From Pelomonas sp. Root1237 (GTDB lineage: Bacteria; Pseudomonadota; Gammaproteobacteria; Burkholderiales; Burkholderiaceae_C), in assembly GCF_001425055.1 (NCBI RefSeq), contig NZ_LMDK01000016.1, positions 838,773-902,772 on the forward strand: 64,000 nucleotides of DNA, read 5' to 3'. Both the position numbers and the translations under genes were made by a program. Below the pieces are notes generated by a model. The model was not told the DNA's origin, searched no databases, and saw only the letters and a program-made list of their open reading frames with translations. Position 1 is the stretch's first letter, and every line of letters begins with the position of its first letter. Positions 1 through 8,946 of the stretch are shown here, piece by piece.

Positions 1-867
1 GACGTATTCGGGCCGGTCGTAGAGCGCGACGTGGGTGGCGCCTTCGATGACGAACAGCTCTTTCGGGCCTTTCGACAGCGCGAACGCTTGCTCGCTGTAG
101 ACCTTGGTGTCGGCGATGCTCCCGGCGATCAGCAGCAGCGGCTGGGTCAGCAGGTCCGGAATCAGGTGGAAGACCGTGAAGGCCAGCATCTTGTCGAGGC
201 TGGTCATCAGGAAGCGGCCCTTGGAGTTGGGGTGCTGGCCCCGCGGTGTGCGGTAGTAGTCGTAGGCTTCGCGAAGAAAGGTCGGCGTGTTGTCGTCGAT
301 GTCTGCCAGCTGTTCGGGAACGAACGGGGCGTAGAGAGGCTCGGCACCCCGGGCTTCGGCGGTGCGTTGCTGCGCCGCCGCTTGCAGTGTTCCTATCAAG
401 GCAGCAGCAGGGATGGGATTGCCAACGATGGTCCTGGCTGCCTCGCCCATCGGCGTGGCGCTGACGACGCCCACCGCCTTGAAGCGGCGCTCCGACTGGG
501 CAACGGCGAGCGCGTATCCCCCGCCGGCGCAAACGCCGAAGACCCCCATGCGCTCCACGTCGACGTAGGGCAGCGTCGAGAGAAAGTCGGCAGCCGCGCG
601 GGCATCTTCCACGCGCGCCGACGGGTCCTCCAGCAGGCGGGGTTCGCCGCCGCTCGCACCCTGGTAGGAGGCGTCGAAGACGACAACGACGAAGCCATGT
701 GCCGCCAGCCGCTTGGCATACAGGCCTATCGTCTGTTCCTTCACGCCGCCGGCGGGGTGAATGCCGACGAGGGCGGGGTATTGCCTGTCTTCCAGGAAGT
801 CGTCCGGCAGATGAAGGTGCCCTGAGAGCTGGATCGCTCGATTCGCAAACGAGACGGCTTGGACCAT
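1..867 (-). CDS. alpha/beta hydrolase, 3' end beyond the window
   Basis: Reading the minus strand from the ATG at 867 gives 289 codons without a stop, running off the left edge. The protein begins MVQAVSFANRAIQLSG and shows the alpha/beta hydrolase plan: an early IHPAGG strand-turn near residue 35, a nucleophile elbow GVCAGGGYA near residue 115 with Cys at the nucleophile position, and a late GATHVALYDRP segment carrying the likely catalytic His. A GxCxGG elbow is typical of dienelactone-hydrolase-like proteins, so hydrolysis of a small ester or lactone is likely, but the substrate is unknown. It has no signal peptide and should be cytoplasmic. It lies 31 bases downstream of the small barrel gene on the same strand, probably co-transcribed with it and controlled by the divergent LysR regulator. 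Confidence 0.85.
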   Translation of the reverse strand, partial: MVQAVSFANRAIQLSGHLHLPDDFLEDRQYPALVGIHPAGGVKEQTIGLYAKRLAAHGFVVVVFDASYQGASGGEPRLLEDPSARVEDARAAADFLSTLPYVDVERMGVFGVCAGGGYALAVAQSERRFKAVGVVSATPMGEAARTIVGNPIPAAALIGTLQAAAQQRTAEARGAEPLYAPFVPEQLADIDDNTPTFLREAYDYYRTPRGQHPNSKGRFLMTSLDKMLAFTVFHLIPDLLTQPLLLIAGSIADTKVYSEQAFALSKGPKELFVIEGATHVALYDRPEYV

Positions 868-898
868 GAAGAACCTCCTGAATGCAGTGCTTGAAGGG

Positions 899-1198
899 TC
901 AGGCGTTGCCGGCGGCGAAAAGCATTTCCCAGTTCAGGAACGGGCCCAGCGGAATGACGTCCCAGCCGATGAGGCCGGCCTTGGCCAGCGGGAACTCGGC
1001 CAGGGCCTTCCTGGCGGCTTCCACGGACTCGGCCTCGGCGAGGATGGCGACGCCCGGGCGGTCCTGGCGGAAATAGATGTCACGGACGATGCCGCTCTTG
1101 TAGAGCTGCCAGCCGTGGCGGGCTTCGCCGTGCAGGTGCGGTTGGTACTGTTCCAGCGTGGCGCCGGGCTGGGGGATGTCGAGGCAAAGCAGTTTCAT
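899..1198 (-). CDS. small alpha+beta barrel protein (YciI/muconolactone isomerase-like)
   Basis: A 99-residue protein starting MKLLCLDIPQPGATLEQYQP. I chose the ATG at 1198; a longer frame to 1258 adds 20 low-quality residues. Length and alternating strand/helix pattern fit the dimeric ferredoxin-like barrel families that include YciI and muconolactone isomerase. No catalytic signature is clear, so family membership is tentative and function unknown. It is followed by an alpha/beta hydrolase 31 bases downstream and is divergent from a LysR gene, an arrangement common for small catabolic operons acting on aromatic compounds. Confidence 0.7.
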   Translation of the reverse strand: MKLLCLDIPQPGATLEQYQPHLHGEARHGWQLYKSGIVRDIYFRQDRPGVAILAEAESVEAARKALAEFPLAKAGLIGWDVIPLGPFLNWEMLFAAGNA

Positions 1199-1332
1199 GA
1201 GTGGTCTTTTGTAGAAGAACGGATCAGGCCGGTCCCCGTGGCGGGACGCTCGCGGCATGCTACGGTTTCCATTAATTCGTCAGTGGCGCATTAACGTCTT
1301 GGTTATGATTCCGAAAATTCGACAATAGAACG
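1199..1332. promoter_or_regulatory. divergent promoter region with probable LysR binding site
   Basis: This 134-base gap separates the minus-strand barrel/hydrolase operon from the plus-strand LysR gene. It is AT-richer than its surroundings and holds the hexamer CATTAA twice, at 1270-1275 and 1289-1294, one on each side of a GC-rich spacer. LysR-type regulators usually bind such AT-flanked sites between their own gene and a divergent target. The exact operator is inferred, not proven. Confidence 0.45.
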
Positions 1333-2241
1333 ATGCTGGACAGACTCGACGGCGTGGCGGTTTTTGTGGAAACGGTGGATGCCGGTGGCTTTGCGCGCGC
1401 CGCAGAGCGGCTGGCGTTGACGCGTTCCGCTGTCGCCAAGGCCATTGCACGGCTCGAAACCCGGCTGGGCGTGCGGCTCTTTCACCGCACGACGCGGGCG
1501 CTGAGCCTGACCGAAGACGGCCAGATCTATTACGAGCGCTGCGTTCGCGCCATGGATGAGCTCCGCGAAGCGGAGGCGCTGCTTGAATCCGGCCGGCACG
1601 AGGTCAGCGGGCGGCTGCGCGTCGCGATGCCCGTGCTGTTCGGTCGGCTTTGCGTGGCACCCATCCTGCTGGAACTCGCGCGCGAACACCCGAAGCTGGA
1701 ACTCGACCTGTGCTTCAGTGATCGCCCGACGGACATCGTTGCCGAGCGCATCGATCTCGCGATCCGCAACGGCAAGTTGGGGCCGGCGACGGGGCAGCTT
1801 CGCAGCCGCCGGCTGAGTAGCCAGAGAAAGGTGTTGTGCGCCTCGCCGCACTACCTCGCGGCTCACGGCCGCCCCGCCGACACCCAGTCGTTCGATGGGC
1901 ATGACGCCCTGCTGTACTGGCGGGCCGACTATGTGCAGCCCTGGACGCTGCCGGACGCCGAAGGCAAGTTGATCGAGGTCACCTTGAGTTCCCGTTTCCG
2001 TTTCGATGACCTTGCCGTCGTCGCCGACGCGGCTGCCGCCGGGCTCGGGATCGCATGGCTGCCGCATTGGCTCGTTCGGGACAGTCTGCAAGGCGGTAGC
2101 CTCGTCGCGCTCTTCGAGGAGCGCCCGCATGCGTCGGTTGAATGCCATGCGCTTTGGCCGGTCAGCCAGCACATGCCCTTGCGTCTTCGCCTGGCGATCG
2201 ACACGCTGGTGTCCAAGCTTCCGGGCGCCGTCGAACGCTAG
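1333..2241 (+). CDS. LysR-family transcriptional regulator
   Basis: A 302-residue regulator of standard family length. The N-terminal winged helix-turn-helix (about residues 1-60) contains the typical run AAERLALTRSAVAKAIARLE and the LFHRTTRALSLTEDG wing. The remainder is the two-lobed substrate-binding domain with GRLRVAMPVLFG opening the first lobe and GLGIAWLPHWLV late in the second. It is transcribed away from the barrel and hydrolase genes and most likely controls them in response to a small-molecule effector. The effector cannot be read from sequence. Confidence 0.93.
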   Translation: MLDRLDGVAVFVETVDAGGFARAAERLALTRSAVAKAIARLETRLGVRLFHRTTRALSLTEDGQIYYERCVRAMDELREAEALLESGRHEVSGRLRVAMPVLFGRLCVAPILLELAREHPKLELDLCFSDRPTDIVAERIDLAIRNGKLGPATGQLRSRRLSSQRKVLCASPHYLAAHGRPADTQSFDGHDALLYWRADYVQPWTLPDAEGKLIEVTLSSRFRFDDLAVVADAAAAGLGIAWLPHWLVRDSLQGGSLVALFEERPHASVECHALWPVSQHMPLRLRLAIDTLVSKLPGAVER

Positions 2242-2446
2242 CGCCGCTTGAGCGTTTGAAGACCCAGACCTTGTAGAAGTGGCGGCGCATCAGCCGCGAC
2301 TTTCCTTCTCCAATGGCTTCGCGGGTGGCCACCTACGATTTCAGTCCGCTGCGGGCCGCCCGCTGACATGAGTTCCGAGCGCTGAACGCGCAGGCAGAAC
2401 GCCGACAGAAGGGATGGACGCCGTGTGGAATCGCAAGCCGTCACTC

Positions 2447-2839
2447 ATGAGCACGCGCGCCGTCGCGATTGCCGTCGCGTCGACACTTTCCATGCTGGTC
2501 CTTTCGAGCGTCGCAAACGCCGTGGAGTCGAAGATGCCCTTCATCAGAATCGCCGAGCTTGAGATTGATCCGGCGCAACTCGAGGCTTTCAAGGCAGCCA
2601 TCGCGGAGGGCGTCGAAGCCGCTGTGCGGACCGAGCCCAAAGTCCTGGCCCTCTACGCCGTGGCCGAACGGGACCGGCCGAACCACATACGCGTCTTCGA
2701 GATCTATGCAGACGAAGAAGCCTACGCACAGCACATCCAGACCGCGCACTTCAGAAAGTTCTTTGAATCGACCTCGCCCATGGTGGTGTCTCGCCGCCTG
2801 ATCGACACGGTGCCGGTTGTGCTCGGAGCCAAGCCATAG
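2447..2839 (+). CDS. exported antibiotic-biosynthesis-monooxygenase-like (ABM) protein
   Basis: The reading frame opens at 2414, but the ATG at 2447 gives a cleaner signal peptide (MSTRAVAIAVASTLSMLVL followed by SSVANA), so I place the start there (130 residues). The mature part, beginning near PFIRIAELEIDPAQ, matches the ABM/quinol-monooxygenase plan of a small dimeric ferredoxin-like barrel: EPKVLALYAV, RVFEIYADEEAY and HIQTAHFRKF. Related proteins oxidise quinols or bind reactive small molecules without a cofactor. The signal peptide is unusual for this mostly cytoplasmic family and suggests a periplasmic role. It stands alone, 170 bases before the next gene. Confidence 0.8.
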   Translation: MSTRAVAIAVASTLSMLVLSSVANAVESKMPFIRIAELEIDPAQLEAFKAAIAEGVEAAVRTEPKVLALYAVAERDRPNHIRVFEIYADEEAYAQHIQTAHFRKFFESTSPMVVSRRLIDTVPVVLGAKP

Positions 2840-3009
2840 CGCGAGGCGCGTTGGTGGCGTTGCCGAACGGATGGAGCGTTGCACGGCACGTTTCGTCGTG
2901 CCCCATCGACGGCCTGTCGGCACCCTGCCACCGACTGTCGCAGCACGATGGCGGCACCGGCAGGCCATCGCGAGGATGCGGCCTTCTTCACGCGTCCCAA
3001 GGCAGACCG

Positions 3010-3504
3010 ATGAACTCTCTACGCCACCGCTTTCTCGCTTGCGCGCTCGCTGGCGTCGCCATGGCCGCCCACGCGGCGGAGCCCTCGCCGGCCGAGGCCG
3101 ATCTCAGTGCCACGATCGCCGCGCTCGACGCCGCGGCCTTTGAGGCCTTCAACCATTGCGAGGCACCCGGCCAGCTCGACAAATACGCGAGCTTCTTCGA
3201 CCCTGCCGTGGAGTTCTATCACGACCTCGGCGGCGTCACGTGGACGCGCGACGTGATGATCGCGCAGACCCGGGCCCATGTCTGCGGCAAGTTCCAGCGC
3301 GAGCTCGTGCCGGGCACGCTGAAGGTGTGGCCGATCAAGGGCTTCGGTGCGCTGGCCCGCGGCGAGCATCGCTTCTGCCACTACAAGCCGGGCGGCACGA
3401 CGCATCCCTGCGAGGGCCGCGCCGAGTTCACCATGCTGTGGCGCCAGCAGGGCAATGCCTGGACGATCACGCGCGCCTTCAGCTACGGGCACGGGTCGAA
3501 CTGA
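3010..3504 (+). CDS. exported SnoaL/NTF2-like protein (DUF4440 type)
   Basis: A 164-residue protein from the ATG at 3010, which gives a good signal peptide (MNSLRHRFLACALAGVAMAA, cleavage after AHA). The mature domain fits the NTF2-like fold: an N-terminal helix (DLSATIAALDAAAFEAFN), the YASFFDPAVEFYHDLGGVTW strand region, and a C-terminal RAEFTMLWRQQGNAWTITRA sheet typical of DUF4440/SnoaL proteins. These form a cone-shaped pocket for small ligands; activity is unpredictable. Two Cys residues (in FNHCEAP and HVCGKF) and two more (RFCHYK, HPCEGR) could form periplasmic disulfides. A longer upstream frame from 2851 lacks a signal peptide and is less likely. Confidence 0.82.
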   Translation: MNSLRHRFLACALAGVAMAAHAAEPSPAEADLSATIAALDAAAFEAFNHCEAPGQLDKYASFFDPAVEFYHDLGGVTWTRDVMIAQTRAHVCGKFQRELVPGTLKVWPIKGFGALARGEHRFCHYKPGGTTHPCEGRAEFTMLWRQQGNAWTITRAFSYGHGSN

Positions 3505-3533
3505 GGCGACGCCCGCGACCGCCTCGCGTCACG

Positions 3534-5543
3534 CTAAATGTTGGTGCTCGACGGGATGCGGCTCGGCAGGAGGTGTTCATACGGCCGCGTGCGCGCCAGG
3601 TTGCGCTGCCGGATGGTGTTCTCGACGCCGGCCAGCGCGCTGCGAAAGCGCTCCAGCGGGCCGCCGGGCCGGGTGATGGCGGGGTCGAGCAGCACTGGCG
3701 GATACGGGGGTGCGTTGTCGCGGTATTCGCCCAGCATGCGGTAGTACACGCCGCCGAGGATGTGGAACAGCAGGATCTGCTCCTGCGCCGCCAGCCGGCT
3801 GGGCAGCATCTGCGACCAGGTGGCCTCGCCCTGCCCCACCGCGCCGGCAGGCGCCCATGCGCCGCCCACGCCGGCGTAGAACGGGGCGTAGGTCATCAAC
3901 GAGGACTGCGGGAAGTTGACGGCCGCGTGCTGGGCGCTGGCATTGAAGATGATGGCCGTCACCACCAAGGCAAGCTGGCTGCGCGTGGTGATGGGCCGGA
4001 AGCCCATGACCTTGCCACTCACGGCCAGCTCGCTGGCCCAGGCCTTGAGTTCGTAGTCGCTCGTCACGTCGGCGTCGCTGGCGTAGTACACGGCGAGGTA
4101 TTCGCTCACCCATTGCTGGATGGCGTTCCAGACCAGCAGCGCGTCGTCGCGGTAGGGGTAGTCCGGCAGCCGACCGGCGTCATCCACGCCGCGTGCGCGC
4201 AGATCGTTCGGCAGCATGTTGTCGTAGAAGTCGAAGGCCAGGCGATCACGGCCGCATTCGCGCTGCAGCGTCTCGATGGGCGCGGCCAGGATGGTGTCGC
4301 CCGTGGTGAGCGGCCCCATGATGACCAGCGCGGCCGCATCGTTGATGAACAGCGTGCCCTCGAGGTGGGGCGCGAGCAGCCGGTTCAGCGGGTGCACGAC
4401 CGCGAGCTGGCGCTGCGTGGCCATCGCGAAGGCCTCGGACATCAGGTGCGTTCGGCCCAGGTGCACGAACATCTCGTGATAGTTGAAGTCGGCCACCTGC
4501 ACCGCGGTCTTGGCCGACTGCCACGCCCAGTAGGCGTTGGCGTTGGCCGGATCGGTGGCCCGCAGCACCAGGGGGCTGAGGGCCGGGTCCTGCCCGCACT
4601 GGATGGCGACCGGCACCAGCGAGCGGCCGGCCTGGGGGCGCGCGAACAGCGCGATGGGCGCATAGCCGTAGCCGGCGCCCGTCAGCGGCTTGTTCACCGG
4701 GCCGGCCGGCGCCATGCCGCCCAGGCTTTCATAGTCCAGCAGGTAGAGCCGGCCACTGCCGGCGGCGTCGAGCAGGCCGTCGTTGTTGCCCTCACCACCC
4801 ATCGCCTGGCGGTATTGCGCATCGCTCAGCGGGAACTTTGCCGGCAGCGCAGCCACCTGCCGGATCAGCATGGGGTTGGGCCCGCCCACACGCATGTACG
4901 CGAAGGTGTCGTCGTCATGCAGCAGGCTCGCTATCGCCGGCTTGTCCAGCGTCACGAACAGCGCGTCGTACTGCGCCACCGTCTTGGGCTGCGGCGCCGT
5001 AGAGACTTGCACGGTGAGCTGGTAGTGGATCTGCCGGAGCTGCGTCGCGATGTCGCCCACGGCCGCCGTGAGGTTGGTCAGCAGCGTGAGCACGGCCGCG
5101 GGCAGACTCAGCACGCCAGCGTTGGCAGCTGAGACGCTGTCGAAGCTCGCCTGCGCGGCCGCGAGCCGGCTCCTCAAGCCATCCAGCGTCTGCAGGCTGC
5201 TGGCAGCGAGCCCGCTGGGCGCCATCGAGGCCGCCAGATTGGTGACCGCCTCCACTGCCAGCGCCGACGTCTTGAGCTGATGTTCCAGCGTCGGCAGCTC
5301 GCCCGCCGGCACCACGGCCGCCATCGGCACGCCGGCGAGGTTGAGGTGGGATTCGGTCCAGAGGTACAGCGCCTGCTGGCTGACGAGCTGGAGCCGGCGG
5401 GCCGCGGCGCTGAGCAGGTCCGCCTTCTGCGGCAGCGTGGGCTTGGGAACGGGCAGCGCCGCCGATGCTGGTGAAGGCGTGCCGCCAATCAGGCTCAGGC
5501 CGCCCGCCGAGGCGGACCATTGGAGGATGTCTCTGCGTTTCAT
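3534..5543 (-). CDS. bacterial lipoxygenase (non-haem iron fatty-acid dioxygenase)
   Basis: A 669-residue protein with the full lipoxygenase signature. The iron-ligand helix reads NYHEMFVHLGRTHLMSEAF with His361 and His366 as the expected first two ligands (His356 precedes them as in plant enzymes). A second block, AQHAAVNFPQ, supplies His539 and Asn543, and the chain ends in Ile669, the canonical C-terminal carboxylate ligand. All five expected ligands are present, so it should be active in adding O2 to polyunsaturated fatty acids. The N terminus MKRRDILQWSASAGG has a twin-arginine followed by a hydrophobic stretch, suggesting Tat or Sec export to the periplasm or beyond, as reported for secreted Pseudomonas LoxA. 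Residues 40-170 are helical, without an obvious PLAT domain. It stands alone; the neighbours offer no pathway partner. Confidence 0.93.
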   Translation of the reverse strand: MKRRDILQWSASAGGLSLIGGTPSPASAALPVPKPTLPQKADLLSAAARRLQLVSQQALYLWTESHLNLAGVPMAAVVPAGELPTLEHQLKTSALAVEAVTNLAASMAPSGLAASSLQTLDGLRSRLAAAQASFDSVSAANAGVLSLPAAVLTLLTNLTAAVGDIATQLRQIHYQLTVQVSTAPQPKTVAQYDALFVTLDKPAIASLLHDDDTFAYMRVGGPNPMLIRQVAALPAKFPLSDAQYRQAMGGEGNNDGLLDAAGSGRLYLLDYESLGGMAPAGPVNKPLTGAGYGYAPIALFARPQAGRSLVPVAIQCGQDPALSPLVLRATDPANANAYWAWQSAKTAVQVADFNYHEMFVHLGRTHLMSEAFAMATQRQLAVVHPLNRLLAPHLEGTLFINDAAALVIMGPLTTGDTILAAPIETLQRECGRDRLAFDFYDNMLPNDLRARGVDDAGRLPDYPYRDDALLVWNAIQQWVSEYLAVYYASDADVTSDYELKAWASELAVSGKVMGFRPITTRSQLALVVTAIIFNASAQHAAVNFPQSSLMTYAPFYAGVGGAWAPAGAVGQGEATWSQMLPSRLAAQEQILLFHILGGVYYRMLGEYRDNAPPYPPVLLDPAITRPGGPLERFRSALAGVENTIRQRNLARTRPYEHLLPSRIPSSTNI

Positions 5544-5723
5544 TGGATTTATCCGGAAGCCGGTGCGCCCATGAGCCTAGCCAGGAAACGGGCCGCACGA
5601 GGGGCCGTACACATCATTTCGTGCAACCGGGCGTCACGCACAGCGTTTCGCAGCGGCCTCCTACATACGCCGCCCAACCACGGAACCAAACTTGCCGCAT
5701 AGCAACTGCCGGTGCGGTGCCCC

Positions 5724-6134
5724 ATGAGATTCGTCTTCGACTCCCTCCTCGGCGGCATCCTGGCAACGGTCGTCGCGGGTGCCGCATGCGCTCAACCCGC
5801 CGCGCCACTGCCGGCGTCTGCACCGGCTTCGGCGCCCATGACCGCAGCCTCAAGACAGGTTCCGACCCGCAACGCGGCCATCACGGCGTCCGAGAACGCC
5901 AAGGAGCCCGGCAACCAGCGCCCCGAGGAACGGGTGATTCCGCAGATCTCCATCCCGCTCAGGAACAAGAACGTCATGCCCCTCGCTGCCATTCCCGCAT
6001 CGGCGCCTGTCGGCAGCGTGCCCGGTCGTGTGAACGAGGGCGCAGCGCGGTGCGTGGCCATCAGCAGCGCAAGTGAGAAGGCTGCCTGCGAGCGTGGGTT
6101 GGCGGCATCGGGGCCGATGAAATCCGAGCGCTGA
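5724..6134 (+). CDS. hypothetical exported protein
   Basis: A 136-residue protein of unknown function. The ATG at 5724 starts a good signal peptide (MRFVFDSLLGGILATVVAG, cleavage near ACAQP); a GTG at 5712 would add four residues. The mature part starts with a Pro/Ala/Ser-rich tract (AAPLPASAPASAPM) and later has two Cys residues, in GAARCVAISS and KAACERGLAA, 13 residues apart, a likely disulfide. Composition looks like an unstructured periplasmic linker plus a small Cys-bearing end. No family was recognised. Confidence 0.6.
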   Translation: MRFVFDSLLGGILATVVAGAACAQPAAPLPASAPASAPMTAASRQVPTRNAAITASENAKEPGNQRPEERVIPQISIPLRNKNVMPLAAIPASAPVGSVPGRVNEGAARCVAISSASEKAACERGLAASGPMKSER

Positions 6135-6137
6135 CGC

Positions 6138-7001
6138 TCAAGCCGCCACCGCGGACGGCCTGCGCGCCATGCCCTTCCACCGGCACAGCAACAGCACCGC
6201 GGCCAGGTCAACCACCACCGCGAAGACGCTCGCCTCCGGTCCGAAGGTGCCACCGCTGAGCCATTGCGGCCGGTCGAGCAGTTGGGGGTGCAGCCATCCG
6301 GCCTGGGCCAGGCCACTCACGTCCAAGCCCAGCACCGAGCCTTGCATCCAGTTCCAGCCGAAGTGGATACCGATGGGCAGGGCGAGGCTGCGGGTGCGCA
6401 GCCAGGCCAGACCGAGCAGCAGGGCGCCCAGCGCGTTGTCCAGCGTCGCCGTCGCGACCGTGATGCCGTCCATGCCTGGGTTGCCCAGGTGGGCGACGGC
6501 GAAGAGCGCGGCCATCAGCGCCAGCGCCCAGCGCGCCCCCAGGCCCTCCACCATGCGCTGCAGCACGAAGCCGCGGAACAGCAGCTCCTCCAGCACGGCC
6601 ACACACAGGAATACCCAGGCGCCATAAGCCAGCGCCGCGAGGCTACGCGCCGGGTCCAGCTCGAAGCGCACGCCGCCCGCGAGCAAGATCAACGCCGTGA
6701 CCGCCGCCATCTGCGCGGCCCCGAAAGCCACGCCCAACAGCAACTGCCGCCCCCACGACCCATCCAGCGCCAGCCCCACGCCCGCCAGACGCTGCCGACG
6801 CAGCCGCATGCAGATCCACGTCACCCCCAGCAGAAACACGACCGGCAGCGGCGACAGCCAGGCCTTGGCGACGCCGATCTGCTGCAAGCCGTGAGACACC
6901 GGCCGGTACACCCACTGGCTGGCCAGGAAGATGGCCATGAAGAGAAGGATCCACCAGCCGCTGCGCAGGCGGCCCTGATCGTTGCGTAGCAGCTTGTTCA
7001 A
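6138..7001 (-). CDS. CPBP-family intramembrane metalloprotease (CAAX/Abi type)
   Basis: I place the start at the TTG at 7001, preceded by AAGGA about five bases upstream; the open frame extends to 7193 but its first 64 residues look like non-coding DNA. The 287-residue protein has about eight hydrophobic segments. The CPBP motifs are present: paired glutamates with arginine in VLEELLFRGFVLQRM (Glu138, Glu139, Arg143), a following His in FAVAHLGNPG (His171), and GIHFGWNWMQG (His213, Asn217). These form the metal-dependent active site of Rce1-like proteases in the inner membrane. Bacterial members process peptides or confer self-immunity; the substrate here is unknown. It ends three bases from the convergent exported protein. 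Confidence 0.85.
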   Translation of the reverse strand: MNKLLRNDQGRLRSGWWILLFMAIFLASQWVYRPVSHGLQQIGVAKAWLSPLPVVFLLGVTWICMRLRRQRLAGVGLALDGSWGRQLLLGVAFGAAQMAAVTALILLAGGVRFELDPARSLAALAYGAWVFLCVAVLEELLFRGFVLQRMVEGLGARWALALMAALFAVAHLGNPGMDGITVATATLDNALGALLLGLAWLRTRSLALPIGIHFGWNWMQGSVLGLDVSGLAQAGWLHPQLLDRPQWLSGGTFGPEASVFAVVVDLAAVLLLCRWKGMARRPSAVAA

Positions 7002-7134
7002 TTGCGCATCCTTGCAGGTCGGAGGGGTGGCGGTGCGCGCAATTCTGTTGAGCACGCTTGAGATCGACAACGGCCAGGCGACGAACCGCAGATCGGCCGG
7101 ACAGACGACCCGATGGGAGCAACGGCCTGCCGGA

Positions 7135-8946
7135 TCAGTCGACCGACAGCAATCCTGGCATCTCGTCCGGCGGCACCGGCCTGCAGAAGGCAAACCCCTG
7201 CATCAGGTCGCAGCCCATTGCGATCAGGGCCGCCTCGTCCGCCGGCAATTCCACGCCTTCGGCCACGACGACCATGCGCATGGCGTGCGCGACGCGCACC
7301 ATGGATTCGACCAGCATGTGGGAGTCGGCATTGCCCGACAGCCCGTGCACGAAGAGGCGGTCAATCTTGAGCTTGCGGCAGCGGATGCGGCGCAGATAGG
7401 CCAGCGAGCTGTAGCCCGTGCCGAAGTCGTCGATGGCCAGGTTGTAGCCCAGACCCTGCAAGGTGAAGACGAAGGAATCGGGCTTGTCGATGTCCTCGAA
7501 GCCGGCGCTTTCCGTCAGCTCGAATTCGATCTCGTCCGGCCCCAGCTGCAGCGTCTTGAGCTGCTGCAGGAAGCGCTCGCGGTGCTGGGGCTTGCGGCAT
7601 TGCTCCCAGGACAGGTTGACGGCCACCGGCGGGCAGGCCAGGCCCCGGGCGCGCAGACCGTCGAGGTCGCGGCGCAGCACGGCCAGCAGCGCCAGGCTGA
7701 GCTCGACGATCAGGCCCGAGTTCTCTGCCACCGGGATGAATTCGGCCGGCGGCACCCAGCCCCGCTGCGGGTGGTGCCAGCGCGCCAGCGCCTCGAAGCC
7801 GTGGATGCGGCGCGCGGCGTCGTACTGCGGCTGGTAGGCCAGGCAGAACTGCCCCTGCGCCAGGCCTTCGCGTATATCGTGCTCCAGCGCCAGCCGCAGG
7901 CGCAGCGCTTCGCCGATCTGCGGCGTGAAGAGCTGGAAGCTGTCCTTGCCGATCTGCTTGGCATGCCGCAGCGCTGCATCGGCACTGCGCAAGGCCTCGC
8001 TCGCATCACGCGCGTGCTCGGGCAATGAGACGCCGCCACTGGAGACATGCAGGTGCAGCCAATGGCCGTCGTGCAGCACCGGCTGCGTGAGTTCGGCCTG
8101 CAACTGGGCGACATGGCTGCGCAGCGCCTCGTCTTCCAGGCCCGGCACCAGCAGCAGTGCGAATTCGTCGGCGGACAGGCGGGCAATCTGGTCGCCGGGC
8201 CGGCGCAGCAGCCTGAGCCGCTGGCCAATGGCCTGCAGCACGGCGTCGCCGGCGGCGTGCCGATGCTGGTCGTTGATCCGCTTGAAATCGTCGAGGTCCA
8301 GGATCAGCAGGGTGGTGCGGCCGTGGTGGTGCAGCACACGCTCCAGCAGCCCGCGCAGGTGCTCACGGTTGGGCAGGTCGGTCAGTGCGTCGAAGCGCGC
8401 GAGATAGCGAGTGCGGCGCTCGACCTCCTTGATCTGCACCCGCAGCCGCTTGGACAGCCACCAGGCCAACCCGGCGGTGGCCAGCAGGGTGCCCATGGTG
8501 GCGGCGAGGAACTGGCCCACGTCCATCCACATCGGCAGGCGGCTGGCCTCCACGACCAGCATGCCGACTCGCCGGCCGTCGGCCATGACCGGCACCTGCA
8601 CGCTCACCGTGCCGGCGGCCTCGTGCAACCAGGTGACCTCGGCCGCGGTGCGCGAGAACTGCGTGAAGACGGCGCCATCGCCCTTCAGCAGCCGGGCATG
8701 CACGATGGACGGGCTCTGCTGCAGGGCAGCCAGGCTTTCGCCGGCATCGCTGCGGCTGTCGAAGACCAGCGCCGCCGAGACCGTCTGCGCGACGATGTCG
8801 GCCTGGGTGCGCAGGTCCTCGAGCTGGCGGTCATGCAGGCGCCAGTACTGCAGCACGCTGAGCAGCAGTGCGAAGACCAGCAAGGCGGCCAGCGCGACCA
8901 CGAGTTCGCGCAGGCGATCGAAGGCATCGGCAAATTGCGGCTTCAC
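7135..8946 (-). CDS. CHASE8-GGDEF(degenerate)-EAL membrane c-di-GMP phosphodiesterase
   Basis: A 603-residue inner-membrane signalling protein. A first membrane segment (about 15-33) and a second (about 145-163) flank a periplasmic CHASE8-like sensor with TVSAALVFDSRSDAGESLAA. The cyclase domain (about 180-340) keeps LILDLDDFKRIND but has SADEF (258-262) in place of GGDEF, so synthesis is unlikely. The EAL domain (about 355-595) is intact: Glu385 (FEALARW), Asn444 (NLSW), Glu476 (FELTES), Asp506-Asp507 (IDDFGTGYSS), Lys527, Glu563 (EGVE) and Gln583. It should hydrolyse c-di-GMP. Its start overlaps the yfiR-like stop by four bases, so the periplasmic YfiR-like protein probably gates the CHASE8 domain, as YfiR gates YfiN, but here acting on a phosphodiesterase. 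Confidence 0.92.
   Translation of the reverse strand: MKPQFADAFDRLRELVVALAALLVFALLLSVLQYWRLHDRQLEDLRTQADIVAQTVSAALVFDSRSDAGESLAALQQSPSIVHARLLKGDGAVFTQFSRTAAEVTWLHEAAGTVSVQVPVMADGRRVGMLVVEASRLPMWMDVGQFLAATMGTLLATAGLAWWLSKRLRVQIKEVERRTRYLARFDALTDLPNREHLRGLLERVLHHHGRTTLLILDLDDFKRINDQHRHAAGDAVLQAIGQRLRLLRRPGDQIARLSADEFALLLVPGLEDEALRSHVAQLQAELTQPVLHDGHWLHLHVSSGGVSLPEHARDASEALRSADAALRHAKQIGKDSFQLFTPQIGEALRLRLALEHDIREGLAQGQFCLAYQPQYDAARRIHGFEALARWHHPQRGWVPPAEFIPVAENSGLIVELSLALLAVLRRDLDGLRARGLACPPVAVNLSWEQCRKPQHRERFLQQLKTLQLGPDEIEFELTESAGFEDIDKPDSFVFTLQGLGYNLAIDDFGTGYSSLAYLRRIRCRKLKIDRLFVHGLSGNADSHMLVESMVRVAHAMRMVVVAEGVELPADEAALIAMGCDLMQGFAFCRPVPPDEMPGLLSVD

Noticed and set aside
31-825. Long plus-strand frame at the left edge
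   Set aside because: The minus strand reads as an alpha/beta hydrolase with a clear elbow motif; the plus frame has no family likeness and is its shadow.
3156-5132. 658-codon plus-strand frame
   Set aside because: It is the opposite-strand shadow of the lipoxygenase gene and has shadow-like composition (Arg, Gly, His and Val runs).
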